Assembly: GCF_011806405.1 (NCBI RefSeq) | Contig: NZ_JAATOW010000040.1 | Location: forward strand, 1-43,166 | Reading direction: 5' to 3' | Length of the DNA: 43,166 bases | DNA from: Pseudooceanicola sp. HF7 | GTDB lineage: Bacteria > Pseudomonadota > Alphaproteobacteria > Rhodobacterales > Rhodobacteraceae | Made by a program: the position numbers and the translations under genes | The notes under the pieces: generated by a model | The model's input: the letters and a program-made list of their open reading frames with translations, nothing else | Told to the model about the DNA's origin: nothing | Databases searched by the model: none | Part shown: one piece after another, positions 25,924 through 35,780 of the stretch | Layout of the letters: each line of letters opens with the position of its first letter | How positions within the stretch are numbered: the stretch's first letter is position 1

Positions 25924-27330
25924 ATGAACGCAGCAGCAACCAAGCTTCCCGGGGATGTCGGCCCGATCCATTTCGTCGGCATCGGCGGTATCGGCATGTC
26001 CGGCATCGCGGAGGTGCTGCTGAACCACGGCTACACCGTGCAGGGCTCTGACCTGAAGCGCTCCAAGATCACCGAGCGGCTCGAAGGGCTGGGCGCGCTG
26101 GTCTTCGAAGGGCAGCGGGCAGAGAACCTGGAGAAGGCGCAGGTGGTCGTGATCTCTTCGGCCATCAAGCCCGGCAACCCGGAGCTGGACGAAGCCCGCC
26201 TGCGCGGCCTGCCGGTGGTGCGCCGGGCAGAGATGCTGGCAGAGCTGATGCGCCTGAAGTCGAATATCGCGGTCGCCGGCACCCACGGCAAGACGACCGC
26301 CACCACCATGGTGGCCACGTTGCTGGACGCCGGTGGGCTGGACCCGACGGTGATCAACGGCGGCATCATCCACGCCTATGGCTCCAACGCGCGCGTCGGC
26401 CTGGGCGAATGGATGGTGGTGGAGGCCGACGAAAGCGACGGCACCTTCAACCGCCTGCCTGCCACCATCGCCATCGTCACCAATATCGACCCCGAGCACA
26501 TGGATCACTGGGGCGATTTCGATACGCTGCGACAGGGCTTCCTGGACTTCGTGTCGAACATTCCCTTCTACGGTGTCGCCATCTGCTGCACCGACCACCC
26601 GGAAGTGCAGGCGCTGGTCGGCAAGATCTCCGACCGTCGGGTGCTGACCTTCGGCTTCAACGCCCAGGCGGACGTGCGCGCGGTGAACCTGACCTACAAG
26701 GCCGGCGTGGCGCATTTCGACATCGCGCTGCAATCCGAAGACAAGGTGATCGAAGGCTGCACGCTGCCGATGCCCGGTGATCACAACGTCTCCAACGCGC
26801 TTTCGGGCGTGGCTGTGGCTCGTCACCTGGGCATGAAGGCGGATGAGATCCGCCAGGCCCTGGCGAACTTCGGCGGTGTGAACCGCCGGTTCACCCGCGT
26901 GGGCGAAGTGAACGGCGTGGCCATCATCGATGACTACGGCCACCACCCGGTTGAGATCGCCGCGGTCCTGAAAGCCGCGCGCCAGGCCTGTGAAGGCCGG
27001 GTGATCGCCGTCCACCAGCCGCACCGCTATTCGCGCCTGCACACCCTGTTCGAGGATTTCTGCGCCTGCTTCAACGAAGCCGACGTCGTCGCCATCGCAG
27101 AGGTCTATGCCGCCGGTGAGGACCCGATCCCCGGCGCTTCCCGCGATGACCTTGTTGCCGGGCTGATCCGCCACGGCCATCGCCATGCCCGCGCCATCAA
27201 CTCCGAAGATGAGCTTGTGCGGCTGGTCCGCGAACAGGCGCACCCGGGCGACATGGTGGTCTGCCTTGGCGCTGGTACGATCTCGACCTGGGCCAACGCG
27301 CTTCCCGAGCGCCTGAAAGAGCCCGCCTGA
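25924..27330 (+). CDS. murC: UDP-N-acetylmuramate--L-alanine ligase
   Basis: The 468-residue enzyme adds L-alanine to UDP-MurNAc, the first stem-peptide step. The N-terminal '[18 protein letters not shown]', ATP loop '[15 protein letters not shown]' and 'EADESDGTF' are diagnostic, as are 'HHPVEI' and 'HQPHRYSRL' in the C-terminal domain. AAAGGACAGGCACAG precedes the ATG. Downstream, 288 bp without a recognised gene separates it from the small membrane-protein genes. Confidence 0.98.
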   Translation: MNAAATKLPGDVGPIHFVGIGGIGMSGIAEVLLNHGYTVQGSDLKRSKITERLEGLGALVFEGQRAENLEKAQVVVISSAIKPGNPELDEARLRGLPVVRRAEMLAELMRLKSNIAVAGTHGKTTATTMVATLLDAGGLDPTVINGGIIHAYGSNARVGLGEWMVVEADESDGTFNRLPATIAIVTNIDPEHMDHWGDFDTLRQGFLDFVSNIPFYGVAICCTDHPEVQALVGKISDRRVLTFGFNAQADVRAVNLTYKAGVAHFDIALQSEDKVIEGCTLPMPGDHNVSNALSGVAVARHLGMKADEIRQALANFGGVNRRFTRVGEVNGVAIIDDYGHHPVEIAAVLKAARQACEGRVIAVHQPHRYSRLHTLFEDFCACFNEADVVAIAEVYAAGEDPIPGASRDDLVAGLIRHGHRHARAINSEDELVRLVREQAHPGDMVVCLGAGTISTWANALPERLKEPA

Positions 27331-27618
27331 ACGCACCGCCTGACGCCCGGACAACGGGGGTGGAGCGCCATCAAACTGTCACCTCGCCCTGTCAGAAGGG
27401 CGGGGAGGGATGGTTTGTTCCGCTGCGTCCGGAAACGCCGGATTTTCACGCTGAATCGCCATGTTTTCGCGCCATGCGGGTAGAATATCCTTGTCCCCAC
27501 AGCAACTTGTGCGTACTTTGTGTAAAACCGCAACAGTCGGCAAAAAAATATGAGGCTCGGGGGGAATCGTGGCAGTGTTGTTCCCCGGCACCAGAATATC
27601 GGTGAGAGGTGACGAACC
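27331..27618 (+). other. Gene-free stretch after murC
   Basis: No gene is supported in these 288 bp. A hairpin CGCCCT/AGGGCG lies near 27384-27401 without a U-run, and an AT-rich patch (about 27500-27555) may hold a promoter for the two small membrane-protein genes and murB. The sequence is less GC-rich than its surroundings. Confidence 0.5.
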
Positions 27619-27891
27619 ATGAGTGAATCCATATTCCTCCTCAGTCTTTGGGTCCTGGGCGTTTGCCTCATCGGGTTTGTCGTCTGTCCAAAGGTCACCT
27701 CCAGGCAGTCCGGATCGCGCCGCGTCCTGCGTTGCCTCGCGGTGCTGGCGGGGGTCGGAATTCCAGTTCTGGGGCTTGTCACCATGCAGCATGGTCCCTG
27801 GGTGGGGCTGCTGTCGCTGGTTGGCGGCTTTGCCCTGCTGGTCATGTCCATGGCGCGGACCGCACCGCAGCCAGACACCTCTCCCAGCTGA
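27619..27891 (+). CDS. DUF2484-like small membrane protein
   Basis: A 90-residue protein with three predicted membrane helices (about 5-23, 37-55, 60-80). The phrase 'AGVGIPVLGLVTMQHGPWVGLLSLVGG' matches the DUF2484 pattern ('GIPLLG.VT.QNGPW.GL'), a family I know from Rhodobacteraceae at this place between murC and murB. Its function has not been established. GAGAGGTGACG lies just upstream of the ATG. Conservation of place suggests a role in envelope growth, but this is only inference. Confidence 0.75.
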   Translation: MSESIFLLSLWVLGVCLIGFVVCPKVTSRQSGSRRVLRCLAVLAGVGIPVLGLVTMQHGPWVGLLSLVGGFALLVMSMARTAPQPDTSPS

Positions 27892-27903
27892 AGGGCGGGT
27901 CCG

Positions 27904-28173
27904 GTGTCCGTCGATCTGCTGCTGCCCTATCTTCCCATCATCGTCGCGCTCTTCCTTGGTCGGCTCAGCTACGGGCTGGTGCGGGGCGGGGTCGGTCTGC
28001 TTTCCGTCTCCCTGCCGTTGCTGGGCATCGCCATCCTTGTGCTGGCGAACCTGGCCGGGCAAAGCCTGCCGGGTGACGCCGTGCTGATGACCGCCTCTGT
28101 CGGGGCGGTGCTTGGCTCCATCTCCGGCAGTCTTGTCGCCCTGGTCGTCGGCATCTTCGTTCACGCCCGCTGA
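27904..28173 (+). CDS. Small membrane protein of unknown function
   Basis: The 89-residue product is almost wholly hydrophobic, with about three membrane helices (roughly 6-25, 31-50, 62-85) and short polar turns. It starts at GTG 27904, 12 bp after the DUF2484-like gene, and ends 56 bp before murB, so all three are probably co-transcribed. I do not recognise a family. A tight TGAGGC/GCCTCA dyad spans its stop codon. Confidence 0.7.
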   Translation: MSVDLLLPYLPIIVALFLGRLSYGLVRGGVGLLSVSLPLLGIAILVLANLAGQSLPGDAVLMTASVGAVLGSISGSLVALVVGIFVHAR

Positions 28174-28229
28174 GGCTTGCCTCACCCACGCCCTGACGCT
28201 ACTTCGGCCATCAACCCGAAGGAGAGACC

Positions 28230-29162
28230 ATGCCACGTCCAGAAGAGATCCAGATCAAAGGTCGCCTGACCCCGCAGCGGGACCTCTCCGCGCTGACCTG
28301 GCTGCGCGTGGGCGGTCCTGCGGACTATCTTTTCCAGCCGGCCGATACAGCGGACCTGGCGGATTTCCTGCGCCAGCTTGATGCCGATGTGCCGGTCTTC
28401 GTCATGGGCGTGGGCTCCAACCTGATCGTGCGGGATGGCGGCATCCGTGGCGTGGTGATCCGCCTGGGGCGCGGCTTCAACGGGATCGAGGTGGCCGGGC
28501 AGGTGGTCACCGCCGGGGCCGCCATGCTGGATGCCCATGTGGCCAAGCGGGCTGCCGAAGCCGGTGTCGACCTGACCTTCCTGCGTACGATTCCCGGTGC
28601 CATCGGCGGGGCGGGGCGCCTGAAAGCGGGCTGCTACCGCTCCTACACCGCGGGTGTGGTCCCATCCGCGACGGCCGGCCCGCGCAGCGGGGGGATAGAG
28701 ACGCTTGGCGCGACGGAGCTGGGCTTCGCCTATCGCCATTCCGACCTGCCCGAAGGCTGCGTGATCACGGAGGTGACGCTGACCGGACCGGCGGGCGATC
28801 CCGATGAACTGGCCGCGCGCATGGCCGATCAACTGGCCAAGCGCGACGCGACCCAACCCACGAAGGAGCGCAGCGCCGGCTCCACCTTCCGCAACCCGGC
28901 GGGCTTTTCCTCTACCGGACGGGCGGATGACGTGCATGACCTCAAGGCCTGGAAGCTGATCGACGATGCGGGCTTGCGCGGGCACCGCCACGGCGGCGCA
29001 AAAATGAGCGAGAAGCACTCCAACTTCATGATCAACGCGGGCGGGGCCACCGGCGCCGATCTGGAAGAACTGGGCGAGGAAGTCCGAAAAAAGGTTTTTC
29101 AAGACCGGGGAATAGAGCTAGAGTGGGAAATCATGCGGGTAGGTGATCCGGCGCCGGAATAG
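28230..29162 (+). CDS. murB: UDP-N-acetylenolpyruvoylglucosamine reductase
   Basis: The 310-residue FAD enzyme makes UDP-MurNAc from the MurA product. FAD-binding '[15 protein letters not shown]' and 'TIPGAIGGA' are present, as are 'YRHSDLP' with the catalytic arginine region, '[10 protein letters not shown]' with the proton-donor serine, and 'LEWEIMRVG' with the late glutamate. This is the type II layout seen in alphaproteobacteria. Oddly, the normally strict segment after GAIGGA reads '[16 protein letters not shown]' where relatives have LRMNAGCYGSYTADV-like sequence. The frame is intact. GAAGGAGAGACC precedes the ATG. Confidence 0.93.
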   Translation: MPRPEEIQIKGRLTPQRDLSALTWLRVGGPADYLFQPADTADLADFLRQLDADVPVFVMGVGSNLIVRDGGIRGVVIRLGRGFNGIEVAGQVVTAGAAMLDAHVAKRAAEAGVDLTFLRTIPGAIGGAGRLKAGCYRSYTAGVVPSATAGPRSGGIETLGATELGFAYRHSDLPEGCVITEVTLTGPAGDPDELAARMADQLAKRDATQPTKERSAGSTFRNPAGFSSTGRADDVHDLKAWKLIDDAGLRGHRHGGAKMSEKHSNFMINAGGATGADLEELGEEVRKKVFQDRGIELEWEIMRVGDPAPE

Positions 29163-29341
29163 GCGGCCGTGTCACAGGTCCTCGCAGGATTTCCGGCCAA
29201 AGACATCGGGTGATTTCAATCACATCCATTTTACGGTAAGGCCGGTATCAGGAACGAAGAGCCCCAAGGGCCGGTTCCGGGGATCCAAAGGATCCCGTAT
29301 AGAAACAGGGCCAAAAAGGCCCGGTACATTGAGGCACGAAC

Positions 29342-30262
29342 GTGGGTTTGTCGAGCAGGGCGACCCCGAAAGTGGCGGTTCTCATGGGCGGACTCTCGGC
29401 TGAGCGCGAGGTGTCCCTGTCTACGGGTCGGGAATGCGCAGCCGCTTTGCGGGATGAAGGTTTCGAAGTGCAGGAGCTGGTGGCCAAGGCCGACCTGCCC
29501 GCGATTCTGGCCGACGAAAAACCGGATGTCGTCTTCAACGCGCTCCATGGTCGATGGGGCGAAGACGGCTGCGTCCAGGGTATCCTGGAATGGCTGAAGA
29601 TCCCCTATACCCACTCCGGCGTGCTGGCCTCTTCCCTGGCGATGGACAAGGAGCGCACCAAGGCCGCCTATACGCGCGCTGGCCTGCCGGTTGTCGAAAG
29701 CCTGCTGGCCACCAAGCCGCAGATCATGGCCGCGCATGTGATGGAGCCGCCCTACGTGGTGAAGCCCTTCAACGAAGGCTCCTCTGTAGGTGTCTACATC
29801 GTGCAGGACGGCAGCAACACGCCGCCCCAGCTGTCCGAAGACATGCCGGATTGCCTGATGGTGGAGAAATTCGTGCCGGGCCGTGAGCTGACGGTTTCGG
29901 TTCTTGGCGGCAAGGCGCTCTGCGTGACAGAGATCGTGACCGAAGGCTGGTATGACTATGCGGCCAAGTACCAGCCCGGCGGCTCGCATCATGTCTGCCC
30001 GGCGGAGCTGCCCGAAGAGATCACCCAGGCCTGCCTTGATTACGCCTGCCGCGCCCATGACGTCCTGGGCTGCCGCGGCGTGTCGCGCACCGACTTCCGC
30101 TGGGATGACAGCAAGGGCCTCGCAGGCCTCGTCCTGCTGGAGACCAACACCCAGCCGGGCATGACGCCCACCTCGCTGACCCCCGAACAGGCCCAGGCCT
30201 GTGACATGAGCTTCGGCGCGCTTTGCCGCTGGCTGGTGGAGGATGCCTCATGCGAGAGGTGA
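29342..30262 (+). CDS. ddl: D-alanine--D-alanine ligase
   Basis: The 306-residue ATP-grasp enzyme makes the D-Ala-D-Ala dipeptide that MurF uses. 'VLMGGLSAEREVSLSTG' at the start, 'VFNALHGRWGEDG', 'YVVKPFNEGSSVGV' and 'LLETNTQPGMTPTSL' are diagnostic. Translation probably begins at GTG 29342 with GAGG about 9 nt upstream. It lies 180 bp after murB, and its end overlaps the ftsQ start by 13 bp. Confidence 0.97.
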   Translation: MGLSSRATPKVAVLMGGLSAEREVSLSTGRECAAALRDEGFEVQELVAKADLPAILADEKPDVVFNALHGRWGEDGCVQGILEWLKIPYTHSGVLASSLAMDKERTKAAYTRAGLPVVESLLATKPQIMAAHVMEPPYVVKPFNEGSSVGVYIVQDGSNTPPQLSEDMPDCLMVEKFVPGRELTVSVLGGKALCVTEIVTEGWYDYAAKYQPGGSHHVCPAELPEEITQACLDYACRAHDVLGCRGVSRTDFRWDDSKGLAGLVLLETNTQPGMTPTSLTPEQAQACDMSFGALCRWLVEDASCER

Positions 30263-31191
30263 AGATCTATCACCCCGCCCACGGCGGCCCGAAGGCGCCG
30301 CGCAAGACGCCGCGCGCGCAGCGCCAGGAAGGCCGCCGCGCCGATCCCGCGCCCTCGCGCTGGTCCTACCGCAAGGAACGCCTGATGCTGACGCCGGGCT
30401 TCCGGCTGCTGGTCAAGGGCGTGCTGCCGACCGTTGTGATCCTGGGGGCGGGGATGCTTTACCTCAACAGCGAGGACCGGCGCGAAGAGCTCTTCGGCAC
30501 CGTCCAGGGCTGGGTCCAGGAATTCCAGGACCGCCCGCAGTTCATGGTCGCCCGGATGGAGGTCTCCGGCGCCTCCCGTGATACCGAATCCGCCATCCGC
30601 TCGATGCTCTCGGGCCTCTTGCCGCTGTCCTCCTTCGACCTGGAGCTGCCCATGCTCAAGGAGCAGGTGCAGGCCATGCCCGCCGTGGCAGAGGCCTCTC
30701 TTCAGGTGCGCACCGGCGGCGTGCTCTATGTCGGCGTGGTGGAGCGTGTCCCGCAGGTGATCTGGCGCAAGCCCGACGGCATGGTGATGCTGGACAGTGC
30801 CGGCGAGGTGACGGGGCCGCTCGAAAATCGCCTGGACCGTCCCGGCCTGCCGATGATCGCCGGTCTTGGGGCAGAGAAACACGTGCCCGAGGCGCTGGAC
30901 CTGCTTGCCGCCGCAGAGCCGGTCGAAGACCGCGTGCGGGGCCTCGAACGCATCGGGCAGCGCCGCTGGGATCTGGTCCTGGATCGTGACCAGCGCATCA
31001 TGCTGCCCGAGGCCAATGCCGTGACCGCGCTTGAGCAGGTGCTCGCGCTGCACAAGGCACAGGAACTACTGGACCGGGACGTTGCCGCCGTCGACATGCG
31101 GCTGGCGGCCCGTCCCACCGTGCGCCTCACCGCCGACGCGGCGGAAGAATGGCGCGGAATCCGAGGCATTGTGATCGAGACAGGAAACTAG
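30250..31191 (+). CDS. ftsQ: Cell division protein FtsQ
   Basis: The 313-residue bitopic protein bridges early and late division proteins. A basic, Pro/Arg-rich cytoplasmic tail (about 1-45) precedes one membrane helix (about 52-70), a POTRA domain beginning near 97 ('FMVARMEVSGASRDTESAI') and the FtsQ/DivIB beta domain ('VERVPQVIWRKPDG', 'LDRDQRIMLPE'). I chose the ATG at 30250 (MREVKIYHP), which overlaps ddl by 13 bp; an in-frame ATG at 30223 would add nine residues inside ddl. ftsA begins 3 bp after the stop. Confidence 0.94.
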   Translation: MREVKIYHPAHGGPKAPRKTPRAQRQEGRRADPAPSRWSYRKERLMLTPGFRLLVKGVLPTVVILGAGMLYLNSEDRREELFGTVQGWVQEFQDRPQFMVARMEVSGASRDTESAIRSMLSGLLPLSSFDLELPMLKEQVQAMPAVAEASLQVRTGGVLYVGVVERVPQVIWRKPDGMVMLDSAGEVTGPLENRLDRPGLPMIAGLGAEKHVPEALDLLAAAEPVEDRVRGLERIGQRRWDLVLDRDQRIMLPEANAVTALEQVLALHKAQELLDRDVAAVDMRLAARPTVRLTADAAEEWRGIRGIVIETGN

Positions 31192-31194
31192 GCG

Positions 31195-32529
31195 ATGGAG
31201 CTCTACGAATCCCAGCGGGCGATGCGGAACATGCGCAAGGCGGCGATGCAAAGAGGCGTCGTCGCGGTGCTTGATGTCGGCACCAGCAAGATCGCCTGCC
31301 TTGTCCTGAAGTTCGACGGCGACGTGCGCCAGGATGCCGAAGGGGATGGCGTTGGCTCCCTGGCCGGTCAGGCCGGCTTCCGGGTGATCGGCGCGGCCAC
31401 CACCCGGTCGCGCGGTGTCCGCTTCGGAGAGATCACCTCCATGTCTGAGACCGAGCGCGCCATTCGCACCGAAGGGAAGGAGGCCAAGAAGATGGCACAG
31501 GTTCGGGTCGATCACGTCATCGCCTGTTTCTCCGGGGCAGAGCCGCGCAGTTACGGGCTGACCGGGCGCGTCGAACTGGCGGGCCAGCAGGTCAGCGAAC
31601 AGGATGTCAGCCGCGTCCTGGCCGCCTGCGACATGCCCGATTACGGAGAGGGCAGGGAGGTGCTTCATGCCCAGCCCGTGAACTTCGCGCTCGACCACCG
31701 CTCGGGTCTGTCCGACCCTCGCGGCCAGATCGGCTATTCGCTGGCCACCGACCTGCACATGCTGACCGTGGAAGCGACCGCCGTGCAGAACCTGCTGCAT
31801 TGCGTCAAGCGCTGCGACCTTGAACTCGCCGGCGTGGCCTCTTCTGCCTACATGTCCGGCATCTCCACCCTGGTGGAGGATGAACAGGAACTGGGCGCGG
31901 CCTGCATCGACATGGGCGGCGGCACCACGACGATCTCCATCTTCCTGAAGAAGCACATGATCTACGCCGACGCCGTGCGCATGGGCGGCGATCACGTGAC
32001 CAGCGATATCTCCATGGCGCTGCAGATCCCCACCGCCAATGCCGAACGGCTCAAGACCTTCTACGGCGGTGTCGTGGCCACCGGCATGGATGACCGCGAA
32101 CGGATCGAGATCGGCGGAGAGACAGGCGATTACGAATTCGACCGCCGCACCGTCACCCGGGCAGAGCTGATCGGCATCATGCGCCCCCGGGTCGAGGAAA
32201 TCCTGGAAGAGGTCCGCCATTGCCTGGATGCGGCGGGCTTCGATCACCTGCCCAACCAGCAGATCGTGCTGACCGGCGGGGCCAGCCAGATCCCCGGCCT
32301 TGACGGGCTTGCCTCCAAGATCCTGGGCTCCCAGCTGCGTCTTGGACGCCCCCTGCGCGTGCACGGGCTGCCCCAGGCCGCGACCGGCCCCGGCTTTGCC
32401 TCGGCCGTGGGCATGTGCCTCTTTGCGGCCCATCCGCAGGACGAATGGTGGGACTTCGATCTGCCCCTGGATCGCTACCCGGCCCGGTCCCTGAAGCGCG
32501 CGGTGCGCTGGTTCAGGGACAACTGGTAA
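31195..32529 (+). CDS. ftsA: Cell division protein FtsA
   Basis: The 444-residue actin-like ATPase tethers FtsZ to the membrane. Phosphate-binding 'VAVLDVGTSKIACLV' lies near residue 22, with the SHS2 (1C) domain around 90-170, 'CIDMGGGTTTISIF' near 240 and 'IVLTGGASQIPGLD' near 360. The last residues ('LKRAVRWFRDNW') form the amphipathic membrane-targeting helix. A longer N-terminus than in enterobacteria is usual in this order. It is followed by 170 bp carrying a promoter candidate for ftsZ. Confidence 0.97.
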   Translation: MELYESQRAMRNMRKAAMQRGVVAVLDVGTSKIACLVLKFDGDVRQDAEGDGVGSLAGQAGFRVIGAATTRSRGVRFGEITSMSETERAIRTEGKEAKKMAQVRVDHVIACFSGAEPRSYGLTGRVELAGQQVSEQDVSRVLAACDMPDYGEGREVLHAQPVNFALDHRSGLSDPRGQIGYSLATDLHMLTVEATAVQNLLHCVKRCDLELAGVASSAYMSGISTLVEDEQELGAACIDMGGGTTTISIFLKKHMIYADAVRMGGDHVTSDISMALQIPTANAERLKTFYGGVVATGMDDRERIEIGGETGDYEFDRRTVTRAELIGIMRPRVEEILEEVRHCLDAAGFDHLPNQQIVLTGGASQIPGLDGLASKILGSQLRLGRPLRVHGLPQAATGPGFASAVGMCLFAAHPQDEWWDFDLPLDRYPARSLKRAVRWFRDNW

Positions 32530-32612
32530 CCGCAAGATGCGGTGCCTTGGTTGAAATCCTGCGGTTCTCGGCAAGAATCTTCCCAAGTTTGGCGTTTTCT
32601 AGGGAAAACAGG

Positions 32613-32641
32613 GTGACGCAGGGCGTGAAAATAGCTAAGAT
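32613..32641 (+). promoter_or_regulatory. Candidate ftsZ promoter
   Basis: GTGACG (32613-32618) and TAAGAT (32636-32641) are 17 bp apart, predicting a start about 50 nt before the ftsZ ATG. A short GC hairpin (CCCCC 32664-32668 / GGGGG 32675-32679) lies in the resulting leader. Confidence 0.5.
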
Positions 32642-32699
32642 TTAGGCCAATAGGCAGAAAAACCCCCCGCGAAAGGGGGCCTAGCAGGCGGATAAAGCA

Positions 32700-34439
32700 A
32701 TGACATTGAACCTGAGCATGCCCGGACAGGGAGAAGAGCTTAAACCTCGCATCACCGTCTTCGGTGTCGGTGGGGCTGGCGGCAACGCCGTCAACAACAT
32801 GATCGAGAAAGAGCTCGAGGGCGTCGATTTCGTTGTGGCAAACACCGACGCGCAGGCCCTGCAGCAAAGCAAGGCCGAACAGCGCGTCCAGCTGGGCATC
32901 AAGGTGACCGAAGGCCTTGGCGCGGGGGCGAAGCCCTCTGTCGGCATGGCCGCTGCCGAGGAAAGCATCGAGACGATCGTCGATCACCTGGCCGGCGCGC
33001 ACATGTGCTTCATCACCGCGGGCATGGGCGGTGGCACCGGCACCGGCGCGGCCCCGATCATTGCACAGGCCGCCCGCGAAATGGGCGTGCTGACCGTCGG
33101 CGTGGTGACCAAGCCCTTCCAGTTCGAAGGCTCCAAGCGGATGCGCCAGGCTGAAGAAGGCGTCGAAGCCCTTCAGAAGATGGTCGATACGCTGATCATC
33201 ATCCCGAACCAGAACCTGTTCCGCCTTGCCAACGAAAAGACCACCTTCACCCAGGCCTTCGCTATGGCCGATGACGTGCTCTACCAGGGCGTCAAGGGTG
33301 TGACCGACCTGATGGTGCGCCCGGGCCTGATCAACCTCGACTTCGCGGACGTCCGCGCCGTGATGGACGAGATGGGCAAGGCCATGATGGGCACCGGCGA
33401 AGCCGAGGGCGAAAACCGCGCCATCCAGGCCGCCGAGAAAGCCATCGCCAACCCGCTGCTGGACGAGATCTCGCTGCGCGGTGCGAAGGGTGTGCTGATC
33501 AACATCACCGGCGCCCACGACCTGACCCTGTTCGAGCTCGACGAAGCGGCCAACCGCATTCGCGAAGAGGTCGACCCGGATGCCAACATCATCGTCGGCT
33601 CCACGCTGGACGAAAGCATGGAAGGCCGGATGCGTGTCTCCGTCGTCGCCACCGGCATCGACGTGACCGAAGCCATGGTCGACGAAGGCCCCAACCAGCG
33701 CCGCTCCATGGCGGAACCGCTGCGCACCCCGCGTGCCGCTGAACCCCAGCCGGCGCCCGTCGCCGCTCAGCAACCCGCAGCGGCGCCGCAGCCCGTGGCA
33801 GAGCAGCAGCCGGCCCCGGAAGAGGCCGCGCCGCTTGAAAGCGCGCCCGAACCGGCCGAGGAATTCTTCGCCAGCCGCAACCAGCCGCCGATCCAGACCT
33901 CGTCCTACGGCGCCTCCGCGCCTGCTCCGCAAGGCGATGTCCCCCCGCCGGCCTACCGCCCGCGCCCGGCAGAGCAATACGCTGAGCCCGTCCACCAGGA
34001 GCCCGCGCCGCAACCCCGTCGCGCCGGTCAGCCGAGCGCTGAAACCATGGCCCGCCTGCAGGCAGCCGTGACCCATGCGCCCGCCGGTGGCCAGGCCCCG
34101 CGCCAGCAACCTGCGCCGCAGCCCGCGCCCCAGCAGTCCCGTCAGCAACCGGCGCCGCAGCAGCCCGCCGCGCGTCCGCAGCAACCCGCGCCTGCCGAAA
34201 AGCCGCGCTTCGGGATCAACTCGCTGATCAACCGCATGACCGGCCACGCAGAATCCGAGGCCCCGCGCCAGCAGCCTGCCATGCAGGAACCGTCCCCCCG
34301 CGTCGTGCCGCAGCCCGCACCGCGCCCCGCCGCCCAGGGTGGTCACGGTGGCCAGGCTGCACAGCGCCAGCCGCGCATGGACGAGGAAGAGCAGGACCGG
34401 ATCGAAATCCCCGCCTTCCTGCGCCGCCAGGCGAACTGA
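32700..34439 (+). CDS. ftsZ: Cell division GTPase FtsZ
   Basis: The tubulin-like GTPase polymerises into the division ring. The 579-residue product has the globular GTPase core at about 10-330 (tubulin signature '[11 protein letters not shown]' near 104-115, 'NTDAQAL', '[11 protein letters not shown]'). A disordered linker of about 230 residues follows (about 336-565), very rich in Pro, Gln and Ala, and then the conserved C-terminal peptide '[11 protein letters not shown]', which binds FtsA. The length exceeds the usual 380-400 because of the linker, as in other alphaproteobacteria. GGCGGATAAAG precedes the ATG. Confidence 0.98.
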   Translation: MTLNLSMPGQGEELKPRITVFGVGGAGGNAVNNMIEKELEGVDFVVANTDAQALQQSKAEQRVQLGIKVTEGLGAGAKPSVGMAAAEESIETIVDHLAGAHMCFITAGMGGGTGTGAAPIIAQAAREMGVLTVGVVTKPFQFEGSKRMRQAEEGVEALQKMVDTLIIIPNQNLFRLANEKTTFTQAFAMADDVLYQGVKGVTDLMVRPGLINLDFADVRAVMDEMGKAMMGTGEAEGENRAIQAAEKAIANPLLDEISLRGAKGVLINITGAHDLTLFELDEAANRIREEVDPDANIIVGSTLDESMEGRMRVSVVATGIDVTEAMVDEGPNQRRSMAEPLRTPRAAEPQPAPVAAQQPAAAPQPVAEQQPAPEEAAPLESAPEPAEEFFASRNQPPIQTSSYGASAPAPQGDVPPPAYRPRPAEQYAEPVHQEPAPQPRRAGQPSAETMARLQAAVTHAPAGGQAPRQQPAPQPAPQQSRQQPAPQQPAARPQQPAPAEKPRFGINSLINRMTGHAESEAPRQQPAMQEPSPRVVPQPAPRPAAQGGHGGQAAQRQPRMDEEEQDRIEIPAFLRRQAN

Positions 34440-34535
34440 TCGGGAAAGGGACTGACCGGGAACGGGCAGGGCATGTTGCAAAACCTGTGATTCCAGCCCG
34501 AACCGAATCAATTTCCCCGGCTGTATGAGCAAAAG

Positions 34536-34561
34536 AAAGGTCGCCCACGGGCGGCCTTTTC
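34536..34561 (+). terminator. Intrinsic terminator after ftsZ
   Basis: GGTCGCC (34539-34545) and GGCGGCC (34550-34556) form a stem with a CACG loop, flanked by AAA/TTT pairing and followed by Ts. It lies about 100 bp past ftsZ and separates it from lpxC. Confidence 0.88.
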
Positions 34562-34740
34562 TAATGAATTCAGCCTATTGTTTCCAATTCTTTCAAGTCA
34601 TGCGGGATTTCGCGCAAACTCGTTTGGGTTATTACAATACGTTGCAAAGAGTGAGTTGAGGTCCGGAGGGGCACCTACTACCTAAGATATCGTAAATTGC
34701 TGCAAGACAGCATGAGAATGCGAATACCTTGGGGAACAGC

Positions 34741-35661
34741 GTGCAACATACCCTCAAATCACCGGTGACCTTCACCGGCTTCGGCCTTCACTCGGGACGT
34801 CCCGCGAACCTGACCATCCGTCCTGCTGCCGCGGACCATGGCATCGTGTTCCGGCGGACGGACATCGTGTTGGGTGATGCGATGATTCCCGCGCTGTGGA
34901 ACGTGGTGGAGCGTACCGCGCTCTGCACCCGCCTGGTCAACCGCTCCGGTGCCAGCCTCTCGACCGTCGAACATGTCATGGCGGCGCTGGCCGGCTGCGG
35001 CATCAACAATGCCATGATCGACATCGACGGCCCAGAGGTTCCGATCCTCGATGGCTCCGCCGCCCCCTTCGTGCGCGGTATCCTGGCCCGTGGCCTGCTG
35101 GCCCAGAACGCCCTGTCCCAGGCGGTCGAAGTCCTGCGCCCGGTCGAAGTCAGCCATGGTCAGGCCGTTGCACGCCTGCTGCCGAATCCCCTGATGGAAA
35201 TCGCCTTCCAGATCGACTTTGACGTGCCGGCCATCGGCCACCAGCAGAAATCCCTGGTGATGGAGAACGGCTCTTTCGTGCGCGAACTCTGCGACAGCCG
35301 GACCTTCTGCCGCCAGGAAGACGTGGACAACATGAACGCTCACGGCCTGGCCCTGGGCGGCACGCTGGAGAACGCGGTCGTCTTCGATGGCGACAAGGTG
35401 CTCAGCCCCGGCGGGCTGCGCCACGCAGACGAACCCGTGCGCCACAAGATGCTGGATGCCCTTGGTGACCTGACCCTGGCCGGTGCGCCGATTCTCGGTC
35501 GGTACGAAGGCATCCGCGCCGGTCACTCGCTGACCAACACCCTTCTGCGGGCCCTTTTCGCGGACAAGTCCAACTATCGCCTTGTGACCTGCAACGAGAG
35601 CACGGCCGCCCGTCTTCCCGGTGCAGGTGTGACCTGGCAGGAAATCCCGGCCGTCGCCTGA
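34741..35661 (+). CDS. lpxC: UDP-3-O-acyl-N-acetylglucosamine deacetylase
   Basis: The 306-residue zinc enzyme catalyses the committed step of lipid A synthesis. 'VTFTGFGLHSGRPANLTIRP' opens the first domain. Zinc ligands are in 'STVEHVMAAL' and 'RHKMLDALGDL', and the catalytic histidine in 'RAGHSLTNTLLRAL'. I chose GTG 34741 (VQHTLKSPV) because GGGGAA lies 5-10 nt upstream and family members start with a similar Q-x-TLK; the frame also opens at TTG 34729, four codons earlier. It has its own leader after the ftsZ terminator. Confidence 0.95.
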   Translation: MQHTLKSPVTFTGFGLHSGRPANLTIRPAAADHGIVFRRTDIVLGDAMIPALWNVVERTALCTRLVNRSGASLSTVEHVMAALAGCGINNAMIDIDGPEVPILDGSAAPFVRGILARGLLAQNALSQAVEVLRPVEVSHGQAVARLLPNPLMEIAFQIDFDVPAIGHQQKSLVMENGSFVRELCDSRTFCRQEDVDNMNAHGLALGGTLENAVVFDGDKVLSPGGLRHADEPVRHKMLDALGDLTLAGAPILGRYEGIRAGHSLTNTLLRALFADKSNYRLVTCNESTAARLPGAGVTWQEIPAVA

Positions 35662-35780
35662 CCGCATTCCCGCCAATGGGGACGTAAAGGCGTTTTGCCC
35701 CGGAATTTTCTATGCTAGGAGCAGGGTGCGCGGGGTGTTTTCGGCTCTGCGCCACTAAACGTCGAGAGGGTCGAGTACGC

